Origin: Oscillospiraceae bacterium
GTDB lineage: Bacteria; Bacillota; Clostridia; Oscillospirales; Oscillospiraceae
Length of the DNA: 64,000 nucleotides
Reading direction: 5' to 3'
Assembly (NCBI GenBank): GCA_017622995.1
Contig: JAGAQA010000045.1
Coordinates: 1 to 64,000, forward strand
Of the stretch, positions 15,189 to 24,853 are shown one piece after another. The translations under genes and the position numbers were made by a program. Numbering within the stretch: the stretch's first letter is position 1; the number at the start of each line of letters is the position of its first letter. Under the pieces are notes generated by a model, which saw nothing but the letters and a program-made list of their open reading frames with translations, made no database searches and was not told the DNA's origin.

Positions 15189-16506
15189 GGTCTTCCTCCT
15201 TGGCAAAGAGCCTGGGGATGGCATAGCCGGTGAGCTCTTCCACAACGGCGTTCAGGTCGATGGTGGGGAAGCGCCCATTTTGGTAGAGAATGTTCCCACG
15301 AACCATGGTCATGGCTACGTCGCCCCCCTTGGCGGCGTAAACAAGGCCGGTGATCACATTGTGGCAGGGCATCAGGTGGGGGGCGGTGAAGTCCACCAGG
15401 ACAATGTCCGCGTCCATGCCCTCCTTCAGCATACCGCATTCGGCGCTTCTTCCCTGGGCCCGGGCGCCGCAGACGGTGGCCATCATCAGGGCCGCGGAGC
15501 TGGGCAGGGCGGCGGGATCACCGGTGGAGGCCCGGACGGACATGGCGGCTCCCCGCATGACCTCAAACATGTCCAGGTTTCCGGCCTGAATGGCGCCGTC
15601 GGTGCCCAGGGCCACATTCATGCCGGACTTGACAAGGTCCAGGATGGGGGCGCAGTTTCGGCCGTTTTTGGCATCGGACAGGGGCAGGGCCACGGCGGTG
15701 GCCTGCTTTTTGCCCAGGAGCTTTGCTTCCTCCAGGCTCAGACAGCCGCAGCCGGCGGCGGTGGCGGGCACGGCGAAGAGCCGGTGGCAGCTTAGCAGCT
15801 GGCCGGGGGTCATACCAGTGCGGTCCAGGCAGGAATCCACTTCCTCCCGGCTTTCGGCCAGGTGGAGCTGCATGCCCAGGTTCTGCTCGCTGGCATAGCC
15901 TGCCAGTGCTTCCCACAGCCTGTAGTTGCTGGTATATTCCGCGTAGATGCCCGCATCGATGCGGATGCGGCCATGATCAAAGCCGTGCCACTTGGAAACC
16001 AGCTTTTGCAGCTCCCGGCACTGCTCGTCGGTGTCAAAATCAAATTCCTCATTGGGGTCGATAAAGCGGTAGCTGGACAGGGCCAGATTGGCCTTAATTC
16101 CGGATTCCGCCACGGCCTGGGCGGTGGCACCCGGATAGTAGTAGAGGTCCGATACGGAGGTGACGCCGAAGCGCAGGCACTCCGCAATGGACAGCAGCGC
16201 CGCGGCCTTGGCACTGCGGGAATCCATCTTGTCCTCCTTCTGAAGCAGGGCCTCCAGTGCCTCTTTGCCGGACAGGTCGTCGGTAAAGCACCGCAGCACG
16301 GAGGTGGCCAGATGGGTGTGACAGTTGATGAGACCGGGCATGGCTACCATACCGGTGCCTTCGATGATGGTCTTTGGCAGTTCCTCCGGGACCTTTTTGG
16401 AGATGAACTCAATTTTTCCATCGGTAATGCCGATGTTCACGCCGAAGAGGACTTCCGTTCCGGGAGCCATGGTCACGGCGGTTACGTTGGTGATCAGTGT
16501 ATCCAA
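15178..16506 (-). CDS. Amidohydrolase, MTA/SAH deaminase type
   Basis: This is a 442-residue metal-dependent hydrolase of the AtzB/MtaD branch. The metal site is visible as NCHTHLA (HxH), QLHLAES and ALGTDGA (Asp). The C-terminal composite sheet domain has ADIVLVDF and VRGNILYQNG. Members deaminate S-adenosylhomocysteine, 5'-methylthioadenosine or guanine-like substrates; the substrate here cannot be fixed from sequence. The start is TTG with AAGGAAG seven bases upstream. It ends inside the flippase start region, so the two are coupled. Confidence 0.82.
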   Translation of the reverse strand: MDTLITNVTAVTMAPGTEVLFGVNIGITDGKIEFISKKVPEELPKTIIEGTGMVAMPGLINCHTHLATSVLRCFTDDLSGKEALEALLQKEDKMDSRSAKAAALLSIAECLRFGVTSVSDLYYYPGATAQAVAESGIKANLALSSYRFIDPNEEFDFDTDEQCRELQKLVSKWHGFDHGRIRIDAGIYAEYTSNYRLWEALAGYASEQNLGMQLHLAESREEVDSCLDRTGMTPGQLLSCHRLFAVPATAAGCGCLSLEEAKLLGKKQATAVALPLSDAKNGRNCAPILDLVKSGMNVALGTDGAIQAGNLDMFEVMRGAAMSVRASTGDPAALPSSAALMMATVCGARAQGRSAECGMLKEGMDADIVLVDFTAPHLMPCHNVITGLVYAAKGGDVAMTMVRGNILYQNGRFPTIDLNAVVEELTGYAIPRLFAKEEDHVG

Positions 16507-16590
16507 AATATACTTCCTTTCAAAGAGATGGGCACTGCCCGGGACAAACCCGCTGCGGGGCTGGACGAAAAACAGGGGGGAGTTCGATTG

Positions 16591-18030
16591 TCAATGGTCC
16601 GCTCCCAGCTGCTCCAGCAGCCGGAAGACCTCTCGTTTCTGCTCCAGCACGGTGTCGAACTGCTCGATGTACTGTTCCGGGAATTTCGGGTTGTGGAACC
16701 GGGTCAGGCGGCCTCCCGGCAGGTTAATTTTGGTCATGCCGCCGCCGCCCAGGGAGAGGATGCTGTGCAGCTCCTCCATCATGTAGATGTTGTACAGGCA
16801 GTCCCGGCCGTCACGGCTCCAGCCCACATTTTCAAAGGAGCCGGACATGTATTTCTGCCGGTACAGGTAATAGGGCTTGTAGCCAAGGGCACGGAGCCTG
16901 CCTTCCGCGTAGGCCACCATTTGGGCGACGGTCTGGGTGTCCGGCAGATGCGCTCTGTGCTCGAACAGATCCGCGCCCTTTTTAAGGGCCAGGGTATGTA
17001 CGGTGATGTTGGCGGGAGCCAGCTCCGCCACCGCGTCCAGACTGGTCCGGAACCCCTCCAGGGTATCGGTGGGCAGACCGGCAATCAGGTCCATGTTGAT
17101 GTCCCGGAAACCGGCCTTCACAGCCTGCCCATAGGCCCGCCGCACATCGACTGCCTTATGGGGCCGCCCGCAGGCCCGGAGGACGGAGTCCACCATGGTC
17201 TGGGGATTGATGCTCATGCGGTCCGCCCCGTGGTCAAAAATGGTTTGAAGCTTTTCTTCCGTCAGGGTGTCGGGCCGTCCCCCCTCCACGGTAAATTCCA
17301 GACAGCGGCTCAGGTCCAGGTTGCGGCCAAGGGCGTCCAGGAGCCGGGCCATCTGCTCATCCGACAGGGTGGTGGGGGTGCCGCCGCCGATGTACACCGT
17401 GCGCAGGGTGCGGCCGGAAGCCTTCAGAAGGGGGCCGATGAATTCGATTTCCCGGAGGAGCTTTTGCAGATAGGGCTCTACCAGCTCGGTCTTCTTTCCC
17501 ACGGTCCGGCTGACAAAGCTGCAATAGGTGCATCGGGTGGGGCAGAAGGGAATGCCCACATACAGGGAAATGTCGGAAGGGCTCATTTTGGAAACCGCGT
17601 TCACCGTGGAAACGGAACAGTCCACGGAAAGCTTCCGGCGCTCATCCGTTACATAATAGACATCCTTCAGCATTTTTTCTGCCGATTCCGGGGTGCCGCC
17701 CTCCAAAAGATGTTTTGTGGTCAGCTTGGTGGGCCGTACACCGGCCAGGGCGCCCCAGGCAGGCTCCCGATCCAGAAGCTGCCGGGCAGCCAGATAAAGG
17801 CTCTGCTGCAATATCCGGCGGCGGAGCCGGACGGTTTCTTCGCCGGAGCGCAGTCTGCGGCTGGCTTTGGCGGTGCGGCCGCCAAGGGTGATTCGCGCCG
17901 TGGCGGTGAGCCAGGTGGCGCCCCGATGGAGGGCAGATACCGCCTCCGGTTCCGCGTCCTCCGGAAACAGGCTCAGCAGCAGCTGCTCCACGGCGTAACG
18001 GTCGTCATGACCGATGAGTTTCAGATTCAT
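16591..18030 (-). CDS. hemZ: Coproporphyrinogen dehydrogenase-like radical SAM protein HemZ
   Basis: This is a 479-residue protein. An N-terminal ~150-residue region specific to HemZ precedes the radical SAM core with the [4Fe-4S] motif CPTRCTYCSF (~residues 173-182), then YIGGGTPT and a C-terminal HemW-like part with YYLYRQKYMSG and LSLGGGGMTK. HemZ is the clostridial/bacillar anaerobic coproporphyrinogen-oxidase-like family; actual haem synthesis by this strain is uncertain because no other haem gene is in the window. The ATG at 18030 has AAAGGAT upstream; the longer frame upstream lacks a site. Confidence 0.88.
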   Translation of the reverse strand: MNLKLIGHDDRYAVEQLLLSLFPEDAEPEAVSALHRGATWLTATARITLGGRTAKASRRLRSGEETVRLRRRILQQSLYLAARQLLDREPAWGALAGVRPTKLTTKHLLEGGTPESAEKMLKDVYYVTDERRKLSVDCSVSTVNAVSKMSPSDISLYVGIPFCPTRCTYCSFVSRTVGKKTELVEPYLQKLLREIEFIGPLLKASGRTLRTVYIGGGTPTTLSDEQMARLLDALGRNLDLSRCLEFTVEGGRPDTLTEEKLQTIFDHGADRMSINPQTMVDSVLRACGRPHKAVDVRRAYGQAVKAGFRDINMDLIAGLPTDTLEGFRTSLDAVAELAPANITVHTLALKKGADLFEHRAHLPDTQTVAQMVAYAEGRLRALGYKPYYLYRQKYMSGSFENVGWSRDGRDCLYNIYMMEELHSILSLGGGGMTKINLPGGRLTRFHNPKFPEQYIEQFDTVLEQKREVFRLLEQLGADH

Positions 18031-18125
18031 AGAGATCCTTTCGGGTTTCGGATAGAGGTATCTGTTCCGTAAGATTGCCACACCAGTGCGGGCACTGGTT
18101 CGCAATGACACAGGTGACGGAACCG

Positions 18126-18713
18126 TTACAGATAGGGATTGGTTTTCTTCTCCCAGTCCAGGGTGGAGCCATGTCCGTGGCCGGGGTGAACCTGGTAGTT
18201 CTCTTTGAGGGATGCCAGCCGCGCCAGCGAATCTCTCATGGCCCGGGTATCGCCGCCGGGAAGGTCTGTCCGTCCGCAGGAACCGGCAAAGAGGGTATCA
18301 CCGGAGAACAGATGCCCGTCCATGACCAGGCACACGGAGCCGGGGGTATGGCCCGGGGTTTCCAGCACGGTGACGGGAATCCCTGCCAGCGTCAGCTGGT
18401 CGCCCTCTGCGTAGGTATCGGTATAAAAGAGGGGACCGGCGGTCATCATGGGGGGCATGGCCAGATCCTTTGCATTCAGATAGACCCTGCAGCCGGTCTC
18501 CGCCGCCAGCTCCCTTACGGCGCCCACATGGTCAAAGTGGCCGTGGGTCAGCAAAATAGCCTCCGGTGTCAGCTGGTGCTCTGCCAGAAAGGAGAGAATG
18601 ATCTCCGGCTCATAGCCGGGGTCCAGGATCAGGGCCTTCCGGCTGTCCTCCCGGCGGACAATGTAGCAGTTGGTTTGGTAATCTCCAAGGGGAAGGGTGT
18701 CGATGATCAGCAT
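18126..18713 (-). CDS. MBL-fold metallo-hydrolase (glyoxalase II-like)
   Basis: This is a 195-residue metallo-beta-lactamase-fold enzyme with the dinuclear zinc motif THGHFDHVGA, the later ETPGHTPGSVC histidine, FSGDTLFAGSCGRTDLPGG and a terminal PGHG. Size and motifs match the YcbL/YqgX group of small hydroxyacylglutathione-hydrolase-like proteins. The exact substrate is unknown. It starts 10 bases after dtd ends and lies in the recJ-rel-dtd-hemZ string. Confidence 0.88.
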   Translation of the reverse strand: MLIIDTLPLGDYQTNCYIVRREDSRKALILDPGYEPEIILSFLAEHQLTPEAILLTHGHFDHVGAVRELAAETGCRVYLNAKDLAMPPMMTAGPLFYTDTYAEGDQLTLAGIPVTVLETPGHTPGSVCLVMDGHLFSGDTLFAGSCGRTDLPGGDTRAMRDSLARLASLKENYQVHPGHGHGSTLDWEKKTNPYL

Positions 18714-18723
18714 AGCGTTCTCC

Positions 18724-19191
18724 TTAGCCTCTTCTGGGGCTGTTCATCAGCTGGTCGGTGTCCAGGATCAGAGTCACAGGGCCGTCGTTCAGGGATTCCA
18801 CCTTCATATCGGCGCCGAAGCGACCATGCTGGGGCGGATACCCCAGCTCCTCGCAGATGGAGAGGAACCTTTCGTACAGGGCGTTGCCCAGCTCCGGCCC
18901 GGCGGCCTCCGTAAAGCTGGGACGGCGGCCCTTCCGGCAGTTGCCGTAGAGCGTAAACTGGCTGACCACCAGCACCTGACCCTTTACCGCGTCCAGCCCC
19001 AGGTTCATTTTTCCGTTTTCGTCTTCAAAAATCCGCAGGCCAAGGGCTTTTTCCGCCAAAACCCTGGCGTGTTCCTCCGTATCCTCCGGGCCCACGCCCA
19101 GAAGGATCAGAAAACCCGGCCCGATTTTGCCCACGGTTTCCCCGTCGATGGTGACGGAGGCATATTTGACTCTTGTTAATACAGCACGCAT
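18724..19191 (-). CDS. dtd: D-aminoacyl-tRNA deacylase
   Basis: This is a 155-residue DTD of standard size. It removes D-amino acids and glycine mischarged on tRNA. The SQFTLYGNCRKGRRP motif and the cross-subunit Gly-cisPro motif NDGPVTLILDT are both intact. It sits downstream of rel, as in many Firmicutes, separated from it by a copy of the dispersed palindromic repeat. Confidence 0.95.
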   Translation of the reverse strand: MRAVLTRVKYASVTIDGETVGKIGPGFLILLGVGPEDTEEHARVLAEKALGLRIFEDENGKMNLGLDAVKGQVLVVSQFTLYGNCRKGRRPSFTEAAGPELGNALYERFLSICEELGYPPQHGRFGADMKVESLNDGPVTLILDTDQLMNSPRRG

Positions 19192-19239
19192 GGCAGTTCT
19201 CCCAAGCTTTGATATGATTGATCACAGTTTTCTGGAAAC

Positions 19240-19297
19240 GAATTGACAATTGAAAGTTGATAATTGACAATTGTCCATTGTCAATTTTCAACTGAGC
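19240..19297. repeat. Dispersed TGTCAATT/TTGACAATT repeat, long copy
   Basis: Several inverted and direct AATTGACAATT/TTGTCAATT units occupy the gap between dtd and rel, making a long AT-rich palindromic tract. It belongs to the same family as the copies at 3.1, 28.5, 32.4, 51.9 and 54.6 kb. Confidence 0.75.
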
Positions 19298-19311
19298 CGG
19301 CTTGTCCGGCG

Positions 19312-21504
19312 TCAGTTCTGGCCCCGTTTGGAGCCGGTTACATCCCGGATGTTCAGGAGCTTGGCACGGATGGCCTCCAGCTCGGCGGTGTTCTTCACCT
19401 CGAAGCGGATGGTGATGTTGCTGCGTCCGCCGGGCAGATCCTTGCCGGAGAGCTCCTTTACCCGCACCCGGGCGGTGGTCAGGGCCTGGGCAACATCCAG
19501 CACCAGGCCGTCCCGGGTGATGCAGTCCAGCTCCAGGGTGGTTTCAAAGGGCTGCTCTTCCTGATTGGCCCAGCGGACCCGGACCCAGCGGCCTGCCTGG
19601 CTGGGGTCGTTCCGGTTTTTGGCGTTGGGGCAGTCGGCCCGGTGGACGGAAACGCCGAAGCCCTTGGTGATAAAGCCCACGATGGCATCGCCGGGCACAG
19701 GGGTGCAGCACTTGGCGAACTTGATCATGCAGGAATCAATGTCCTCCACGATGACGCCGTTGACGGCGTGGCGGTTCTGCCGGACCGCCTCGCTGTCCGG
19801 GGAGAGCCGCAGGGGAGACTGGGGCAGCTTTTCGGCGGTTTGGGCCTTCAGGGCCTTGTTGACGTCGTCCCGGATCCGGCCCACGGCCTTTACGGCGGTG
19901 AGGCCGCCGTAGCCGATGGCGGCGTACAGGTCGTCCCAGTTGTCAAAGGAGAGCTTCCGCAGCAGCTGGGCTTCCAGCTCCGGCTCGGTGATGGCGGTAA
20001 GGGGCAGATTTTCCCGCTTCATTTCGGATTCAAAGGAGGCCCGGCCGTGGATGATGTTTTCATCCCGCTTTTCCTTCTTGAACCACTGCTTGATCTTGGT
20101 CCGGGCCTGATTGCTCTGGCAGATATTCAGCCAGTCACGGCTGGGGCCCTTGGCGCTCTTGGAGGTGATGACCTCCACAATGTCGCCGTTGCGCAGCTTG
20201 GTATCAATGTTCGCGATGCGGTTGTTGACCTTGGCGCCCACCATGGCGTTGCCCACGCCGGAATGGATGGCATAGGCAAAATCGATGGGGGTAGAGCCGG
20301 AGGGCAGGGACACAATCCGGCCCTTGGGGGTGAAGACGAATACCTCGTCGTCAAACATATCGATTTTCAGGGACTGCACATATTCTTCCGCGTCGGAATC
20401 CTGCTGGCTTTCCAGCAGGCGGCGCACCCATTCAAAGTCCTTTTCGGAGCCGGAACCGGTGCCCTGCTTGTATTTCCAGTGGGCGGCGATGCCGTATTCG
20501 GCGGTCTCATGCATTTCCCAGGTGCGGATCTGCACCTCGAAGGGGATGCCCTGGGAGCCGATGACGGTGGTGTGCAGGCTCTGGTACATATTGGGCTTGG
20601 GGGTGGAGATGTAATCCTTGAACCGGCCGGGAATCAGATTGAAGAGGTCGTGGATATGGCCCAAAACGTTATAGCAGTCCGGGATGGAGTCCACGATGAC
20701 CCGGAAGGCGTAGATGTCGTACAGCTCGTCCATGGTCTTGCCCTGGGACTGCATCTTGCGGTAGATGGAGTAAACGTGCTTGATGCGGCCGTAGGTGGTG
20801 TTGTGGATGCCCATGGCGGTGAGCCGCTGGGTGATTTTTTCCTGAATGGTGCGCATGAAGCTCTCGTCCTGCTCCTTGTGCTCCTGCAGGTAGGCGGTGA
20901 TCTCATTGTATTCCTTTGGGGCCAGATACCGCAGGGAGGTATCCTCCAGCTCCCATTTGATCTTCTGCATACCAAGGCGGTGGGCCAGGGGGGCGTAGAT
21001 GTCCATGGTCTCCTGACACTTGGAAATCTGCTTGGCGGGAGACTGGTACTGCATGGTGCGGATGTTGTGAAGCCGGTCCGCGATTTTGATCAGCACCACC
21101 CGGATGTCCTTGCTCATGGCCATGAACATCTTCCGCAGGTTTTCCATCTGGGCCTGCTCCCGGGAGGAAAAGTCCGCTCTCGTCAGTTTGGTAACACCCT
21201 CCACCAGCTCCGCCACGGTGGAACCGAAGAGCTTTTCGATCTCCTCGTGGGAGGCGTCGGTATCCTCGATGCAGTCGTGGAGCAGGGCCCCCAGAATGGC
21301 GTCCATGTCCAGGCCCATTTCGGTGACAATCTGGGCAACGGCCAGGGGGTGAATGATGTAAGGGGAGCCGTCCTTTCGTTTCTGGGAGATGTGCTTGTTG
21401 TTGGCATAGTCCACCGCCTTGTCAATCAGGGCAAAGTCGGCGCTGGGCATCAGCCTATGGATGGTGTCCATCATGGACGAATAGTGTTCTTCAAAGGTTT
21501 CCAT
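19312..21504 (-). CDS. rel: Bifunctional (p)ppGpp synthetase/hydrolase
   Basis: This is a 730-residue RelA/SpoT homologue controlling the stringent response. The N-terminal HD hydrolase domain is intact (HDCIED, His76-Asp77 to Glu80-Asp81), as is the synthetase domain with KPNMYQSLHTTVIG. TGS (VFTPKGRIVSLPSGSTPIDFAYAIHS) and C-terminal ACT (~650-730) regulatory domains follow. Both activities are therefore expected. It starts seven bases after recJ ends, a common Firmicutes pairing. Confidence 0.95.
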   Translation of the reverse strand: METFEEHYSSMMDTIHRLMPSADFALIDKAVDYANNKHISQKRKDGSPYIIHPLAVAQIVTEMGLDMDAILGALLHDCIEDTDASHEEIEKLFGSTVAELVEGVTKLTRADFSSREQAQMENLRKMFMAMSKDIRVVLIKIADRLHNIRTMQYQSPAKQISKCQETMDIYAPLAHRLGMQKIKWELEDTSLRYLAPKEYNEITAYLQEHKEQDESFMRTIQEKITQRLTAMGIHNTTYGRIKHVYSIYRKMQSQGKTMDELYDIYAFRVIVDSIPDCYNVLGHIHDLFNLIPGRFKDYISTPKPNMYQSLHTTVIGSQGIPFEVQIRTWEMHETAEYGIAAHWKYKQGTGSGSEKDFEWVRRLLESQQDSDAEEYVQSLKIDMFDDEVFVFTPKGRIVSLPSGSTPIDFAYAIHSGVGNAMVGAKVNNRIANIDTKLRNGDIVEVITSKSAKGPSRDWLNICQSNQARTKIKQWFKKEKRDENIIHGRASFESEMKRENLPLTAITEPELEAQLLRKLSFDNWDDLYAAIGYGGLTAVKAVGRIRDDVNKALKAQTAEKLPQSPLRLSPDSEAVRQNRHAVNGVIVEDIDSCMIKFAKCCTPVPGDAIVGFITKGFGVSVHRADCPNAKNRNDPSQAGRWVRVRWANQEEQPFETTLELDCITRDGLVLDVAQALTTARVRVKELSGKDLPGGRSNITIRFEVKNTAELEAIRAKLLNIRDVTGSKRGQN

Positions 21505-21511
21505 ATATCGG

Positions 21512-23572
21512 TCAACTCTCTTTCGCGTGGAGAAGTGTTTGCATGGTGCTGCTTGTGTTCAGGTCCGCTTTGCCCTCAATGGGGTTCAGGCGGATGGAAA
21601 GGGACAGATGTACCCGCTTCTCATCCAGCAGGCCCACGTCCCGGAAAATATCCAGACAGGTCAGCAGCTGTTCCAGACTCAGCGCTTCTCCGGAACGCCG
21701 GACAATCTTCCGACACAGGCACAGGGGATTTTCCTGGATCAGCCCGCCGGGAACGGAGGAAAGGTAGCGCCACACGCAGGCCAAGGTGGCCCGGGAGGGA
21801 AGCAGAGCCAGGGCAATGTCCGCGCTCATCCTGCCCTGACGCATGGCCAGGTAGTGGGTGGTTTCCATGGGACAGGGGGCGGCGCAGGAGGGACGGATGT
21901 CCACCACGTTCAGCTGCACGGACCGCTCCCCCCGGTATTCGTTGATCTGGGGATGAAAGGCCACGTCCACCACGTCCCCCGGGGCGATGGATGCCGATTC
22001 CGGATTGGCGGAGAAATAGATGGCATTGAGGAAATTGCGGCCCTTGCGCAGCCGCAAGCGCATATGCCGCCCGCCGCCCACCTGCTGGATCCGGTCAATG
22101 GTCAGGGACCGCATCATGAGCACGGGCTTGGGACAGCCGCTGCCGCAGGGCTCCAGAATCTTCAGGGATTCGATTTCCGGAATGGTCAGCATTTCGGGAG
22201 ATACCCCACAGTCCAGCTCCAGCACCGTGCGGTGGGTGCCGGTTTCGTAGTAGTCCGCCGCCATGGAGCAGATTCTGCGGCGGAACTCCGGAATATTCTC
22301 CCTGGAGATGGTAAAGCCCGCTGCCAGCTCGTGGCCGCCGTAGCTTTCCAGCAGGGGGGAGAGCTCCGTCAGGGAGGCAAACAGGTTAAAGCCGCCGTGG
22401 CTCCGGGAACTGGCCTTTCCGTGGGAGCCGTCCAGACAGATGAGGAAGGCGGGGCAGGCGAATTCCTCGGCAATCCGGCTGGCAACAATGCCCACCACGC
22501 CCTGGTGCCAGCCCTCGTCCGCCAGCACGATTGCCTCGGGGGGCGCACCCTCCGGCAGCATGGCAATGGCGGTGGAATAGATGTCGGATTCAATCTGCTG
22601 GCGCTGACGGTTCAGCTCGCAGAGCTTGGCCGCCACCTCCCGGGCATGGCCTTCGTCCTGGGTCAGGAACAGGTCCACGGCCAGCTCCACCTGGCCCATC
22701 CGGCCGGCGGCGTTGATCCGGGGAGCCAGCATGAAGCCAATGGTGGTGGCGCTGATGGCCTTTTCATCGCAGCCGCATTCCCGGATCAAGGCGGCAAGCC
22801 CCGGCCGCTTGGTGGTGGACAGGGCCTTCAGCCCCCGGGAGACAAACACCCGGTTTTCCCCCACCAGGGGGATCACATCGGCAACGGTGCCCAGGCAGAC
22901 CATGTCCGCGTATTCGTCCAGCACCGCCTCCGGGTCCCCGGACAGGGCGCAGGCCAGCTTAAAGGCAACGGCAACGCCGGAGAGGTTTTTGTGGGGGTAG
23001 CCGCCGTCCGTGCGGTGGGGGTCCACCACCGCAACGGCCTGGGGCAGCTGATCCTTGCATTCGTGGTGGTCGGTGATGACCAGATCCATCCCCAGCTCCC
23101 TGCACAGCCGGGCTTCCTCAATGGCGGTGATGCCGCAGTCCACCGTAATAATCAGGGCAACGCCCTCGCTTTTCAGCTGGTTCAGGGCAATGGGGTTCAG
23201 GCCATAGCCCTCTTCCAGGCGGCCGGGGATGTAGCTGATGCAGTCGGCGCCCTGCTTGCGCAGAAAGTCGGTAAGCAGACAGGTGGCGGTAATGCCGTCC
23301 ACATCGTAGTCGCCGAAGACCGCGATTTTTTCACCCCGGGCAATGGCTGCCGCCACCCGCCCAGCGGCCAGAGCCATATCCGTCAGCAGATAGGCGTCCG
23401 GCAGGCTGCAATCGCAGTCCAAAAAGCGGGCTGCCTGGGCGGCGGTTTTCATGCCCCGTCCGGCCAGAACCATGGCGGCCAGGGGGGAGAACCCTCCGGA
23501 TACCAGTGCGTTTACGCTGCTTACATCCGGTTCCTTCACATTCCAGATTCCGTATTTCAAATCCATACACAT
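21512..23572 (-). CDS. recJ: Single-stranded-DNA-specific exonuclease RecJ
   Basis: This is a 686-residue 5'-3' ssDNA exonuclease acting in recombination and mismatch repair. The DHH-family motifs are clear: VFGDYDVDGITAT, VDCGI, TDHHE and the DHHA1 motif YGGHELAAGF (~residue 407). An OB-fold/C-terminal region follows. Two start codons lie two codons apart (23572, 23566); neither has a strong Shine-Dalgarno. A promoter with consensus spacing ends only ~20 bases before the first ATG, so the leader is very short. Confidence 0.94.
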   Translation of the reverse strand: MCMDLKYGIWNVKEPDVSSVNALVSGGFSPLAAMVLAGRGMKTAAQAARFLDCDCSLPDAYLLTDMALAAGRVAAAIARGEKIAVFGDYDVDGITATCLLTDFLRKQGADCISYIPGRLEEGYGLNPIALNQLKSEGVALIITVDCGITAIEEARLCRELGMDLVITDHHECKDQLPQAVAVVDPHRTDGGYPHKNLSGVAVAFKLACALSGDPEAVLDEYADMVCLGTVADVIPLVGENRVFVSRGLKALSTTKRPGLAALIRECGCDEKAISATTIGFMLAPRINAAGRMGQVELAVDLFLTQDEGHAREVAAKLCELNRQRQQIESDIYSTAIAMLPEGAPPEAIVLADEGWHQGVVGIVASRIAEEFACPAFLICLDGSHGKASSRSHGGFNLFASLTELSPLLESYGGHELAAGFTISRENIPEFRRRICSMAADYYETGTHRTVLELDCGVSPEMLTIPEIESLKILEPCGSGCPKPVLMMRSLTIDRIQQVGGGRHMRLRLRKGRNFLNAIYFSANPESASIAPGDVVDVAFHPQINEYRGERSVQLNVVDIRPSCAAPCPMETTHYLAMRQGRMSADIALALLPSRATLACVWRYLSSVPGGLIQENPLCLCRKIVRRSGEALSLEQLLTCLDIFRDVGLLDEKRVHLSLSIRLNPIEGKADLNTSSTMQTLLHAKES

Positions 23573-23594
23573 CCAATTAAAACATTTTCCCTAC

Positions 23595-23623
23595 ATTATA
23601 GCAAAAACCAGTCATTTAGACAA
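23595..23623 (-). promoter_or_regulatory. Promoter of the recJ-rel operon
   Basis: Read leftward, TTGTCT (23618-23623) and TATAAT (23595-23600) are 17 bases apart; transcription would start about 15 bases before the recJ ATG. Confidence 0.75.
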
Positions 23624-23669
23624 TAGGCAGATGGGAAAAACTTCGGCATGTGCAGGCTGCAAACAGGAA

Positions 23670-24710
23670 TTATTCCGCTTCCGGCAGTACCTGGAAGGCG
23701 GTGGCGGCCAGCAGGGGAAGCAGCAGCATCCCGACAAGACCCCAGAGACGAAATCCGCAGTACATGGCAATCAGTGTGACCAGTGGGTCCAGGCCCAGGT
23801 GACTGCCCACCAGCTTTGGCTCCAGGACGGAACGGACCAGGACCACACAGGCGTAAAGCACCAGCAGTCCCAGAGCACGGCCTTTGCCGCCCCCCAGAAA
23901 GGAGAGAAAGGCCCAGGGGAGCAGCACCGTACCGGTGCCGAGCACCGGCAGCGCGTCCACCAGACAGGTGATCAGGGCAATGAGGGGGGCGTTGGCAACC
24001 CCCAGCAGCCAGAAGCCGCAGAGCAGCAGACAGAAGGTGATGCTCATGAGCTTCAGCTGGGATTGGAGCCAGAGCTTCCCGGCGCAGCAGAGCTTTTTCC
24101 AGATACGGAGCCATTTCTCAAGCTTCTCCGGAGGAATTCTGGCCCGGAGCCACCGGCGAAGCACCGGCAGCTTCGCGCAGATCATGTAGGCGGAAATCAG
24201 AGCGGTGCCCAGGGTGACGGCACTCTCCGGCAGCCGGGTAAGCATACTGCCTGCCCGCCCCAGGGCAAAGCCGCTGATTTTGGCAAGCAGCTGGGTGCTG
24301 CCGGAAAAAAGCCCGGCTACCGCTTCCTGGTACCCGCCCCGCAGTCCCTGGGGAAAGCTGGGGGCCAGCCCCAGCAGCCAGTTTTGCAGAAGGAATACGC
24401 CGGACTGCACCTTCTGGAGAAGGGCGGGAAGCACCCGGGTCAGGGAGGAAAGCTGGGAAACGGCCAGCGCCGCAAGCAGCAATGCCAGCAGCCCCAGACC
24501 GGCAACCAGAGCGCTGACGGCCAGCGCGGAGGCCAAGAATCCGGGCAGACGGCAGCGTTGCCCCAGAAATTTTGCCGCGGGTTCCGCGGCCAGGGCCAGC
24601 CCGGCACCCAGAACAAAGGGCAGAATCAGAGGCAGAATGAGCTTCAGTCCCAGCCAGAGGGCAATCAGGGCCGCGGAAAAACCCAGGGATCGTTTGATAG
24701 AATGTGCCAT
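23670..24710 (-). CDS. AI-2E family/YtvI-like integral membrane protein
   Basis: This encodes 346 residues with about seven or eight membrane helices and the AI-2E-family C-terminal signature (VDALPVLGTGTVLLPWAF, then LEPKLVGSHLGLDPLVTLIAMYCGFRLWG). In Bacilli and Clostridia the closest relatives are YtvI, a sporulation-associated membrane protein; AI-2 export has been shown only for a distant branch. AAAGGAG precedes the ATG. It ends about 70 bases before the recJ promoter and diverges from the ACT-domain gene. Confidence 0.82.
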   Translation of the reverse strand: MAHSIKRSLGFSAALIALWLGLKLILPLILPFVLGAGLALAAEPAAKFLGQRCRLPGFLASALAVSALVAGLGLLALLLAALAVSQLSSLTRVLPALLQKVQSGVFLLQNWLLGLAPSFPQGLRGGYQEAVAGLFSGSTQLLAKISGFALGRAGSMLTRLPESAVTLGTALISAYMICAKLPVLRRWLRARIPPEKLEKWLRIWKKLCCAGKLWLQSQLKLMSITFCLLLCGFWLLGVANAPLIALITCLVDALPVLGTGTVLLPWAFLSFLGGGKGRALGLLVLYACVVLVRSVLEPKLVGSHLGLDPLVTLIAMYCGFRLWGLVGMLLLPLLAATAFQVLPEAE

Positions 24711-24766
24711 ACAGAACTCCTTTGGTGAGAAAATGCGGGGCTTGCGAAATGAGGCGGGAATTGTAC

Positions 24767-24794
24767 TTGCATTTTTGGGAATCTATGCTACAAT
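24767..24794 (+). promoter_or_regulatory. Promoter of the ACT-domain gene
   Basis: TTGCAT (24767-24772) and TACAAT (24789-24794) are 16 bases apart, 59 bases upstream of the start. Confidence 0.6.
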
Positions 24795-24853
24795 GTAACC
24801 GAATCGTGAACAATTGTGCGCCCTTTGAGCGCGTGGGATACAGGAGGCCCAAT

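Noticed and set aside
19264..21945. 893-codon + strand frame opposite rel and recJ
   Set aside because: The opposite strand encodes intact Rel and RecJ with catalytic motifs; this frame starts in a repeat and has no recognisable domain.
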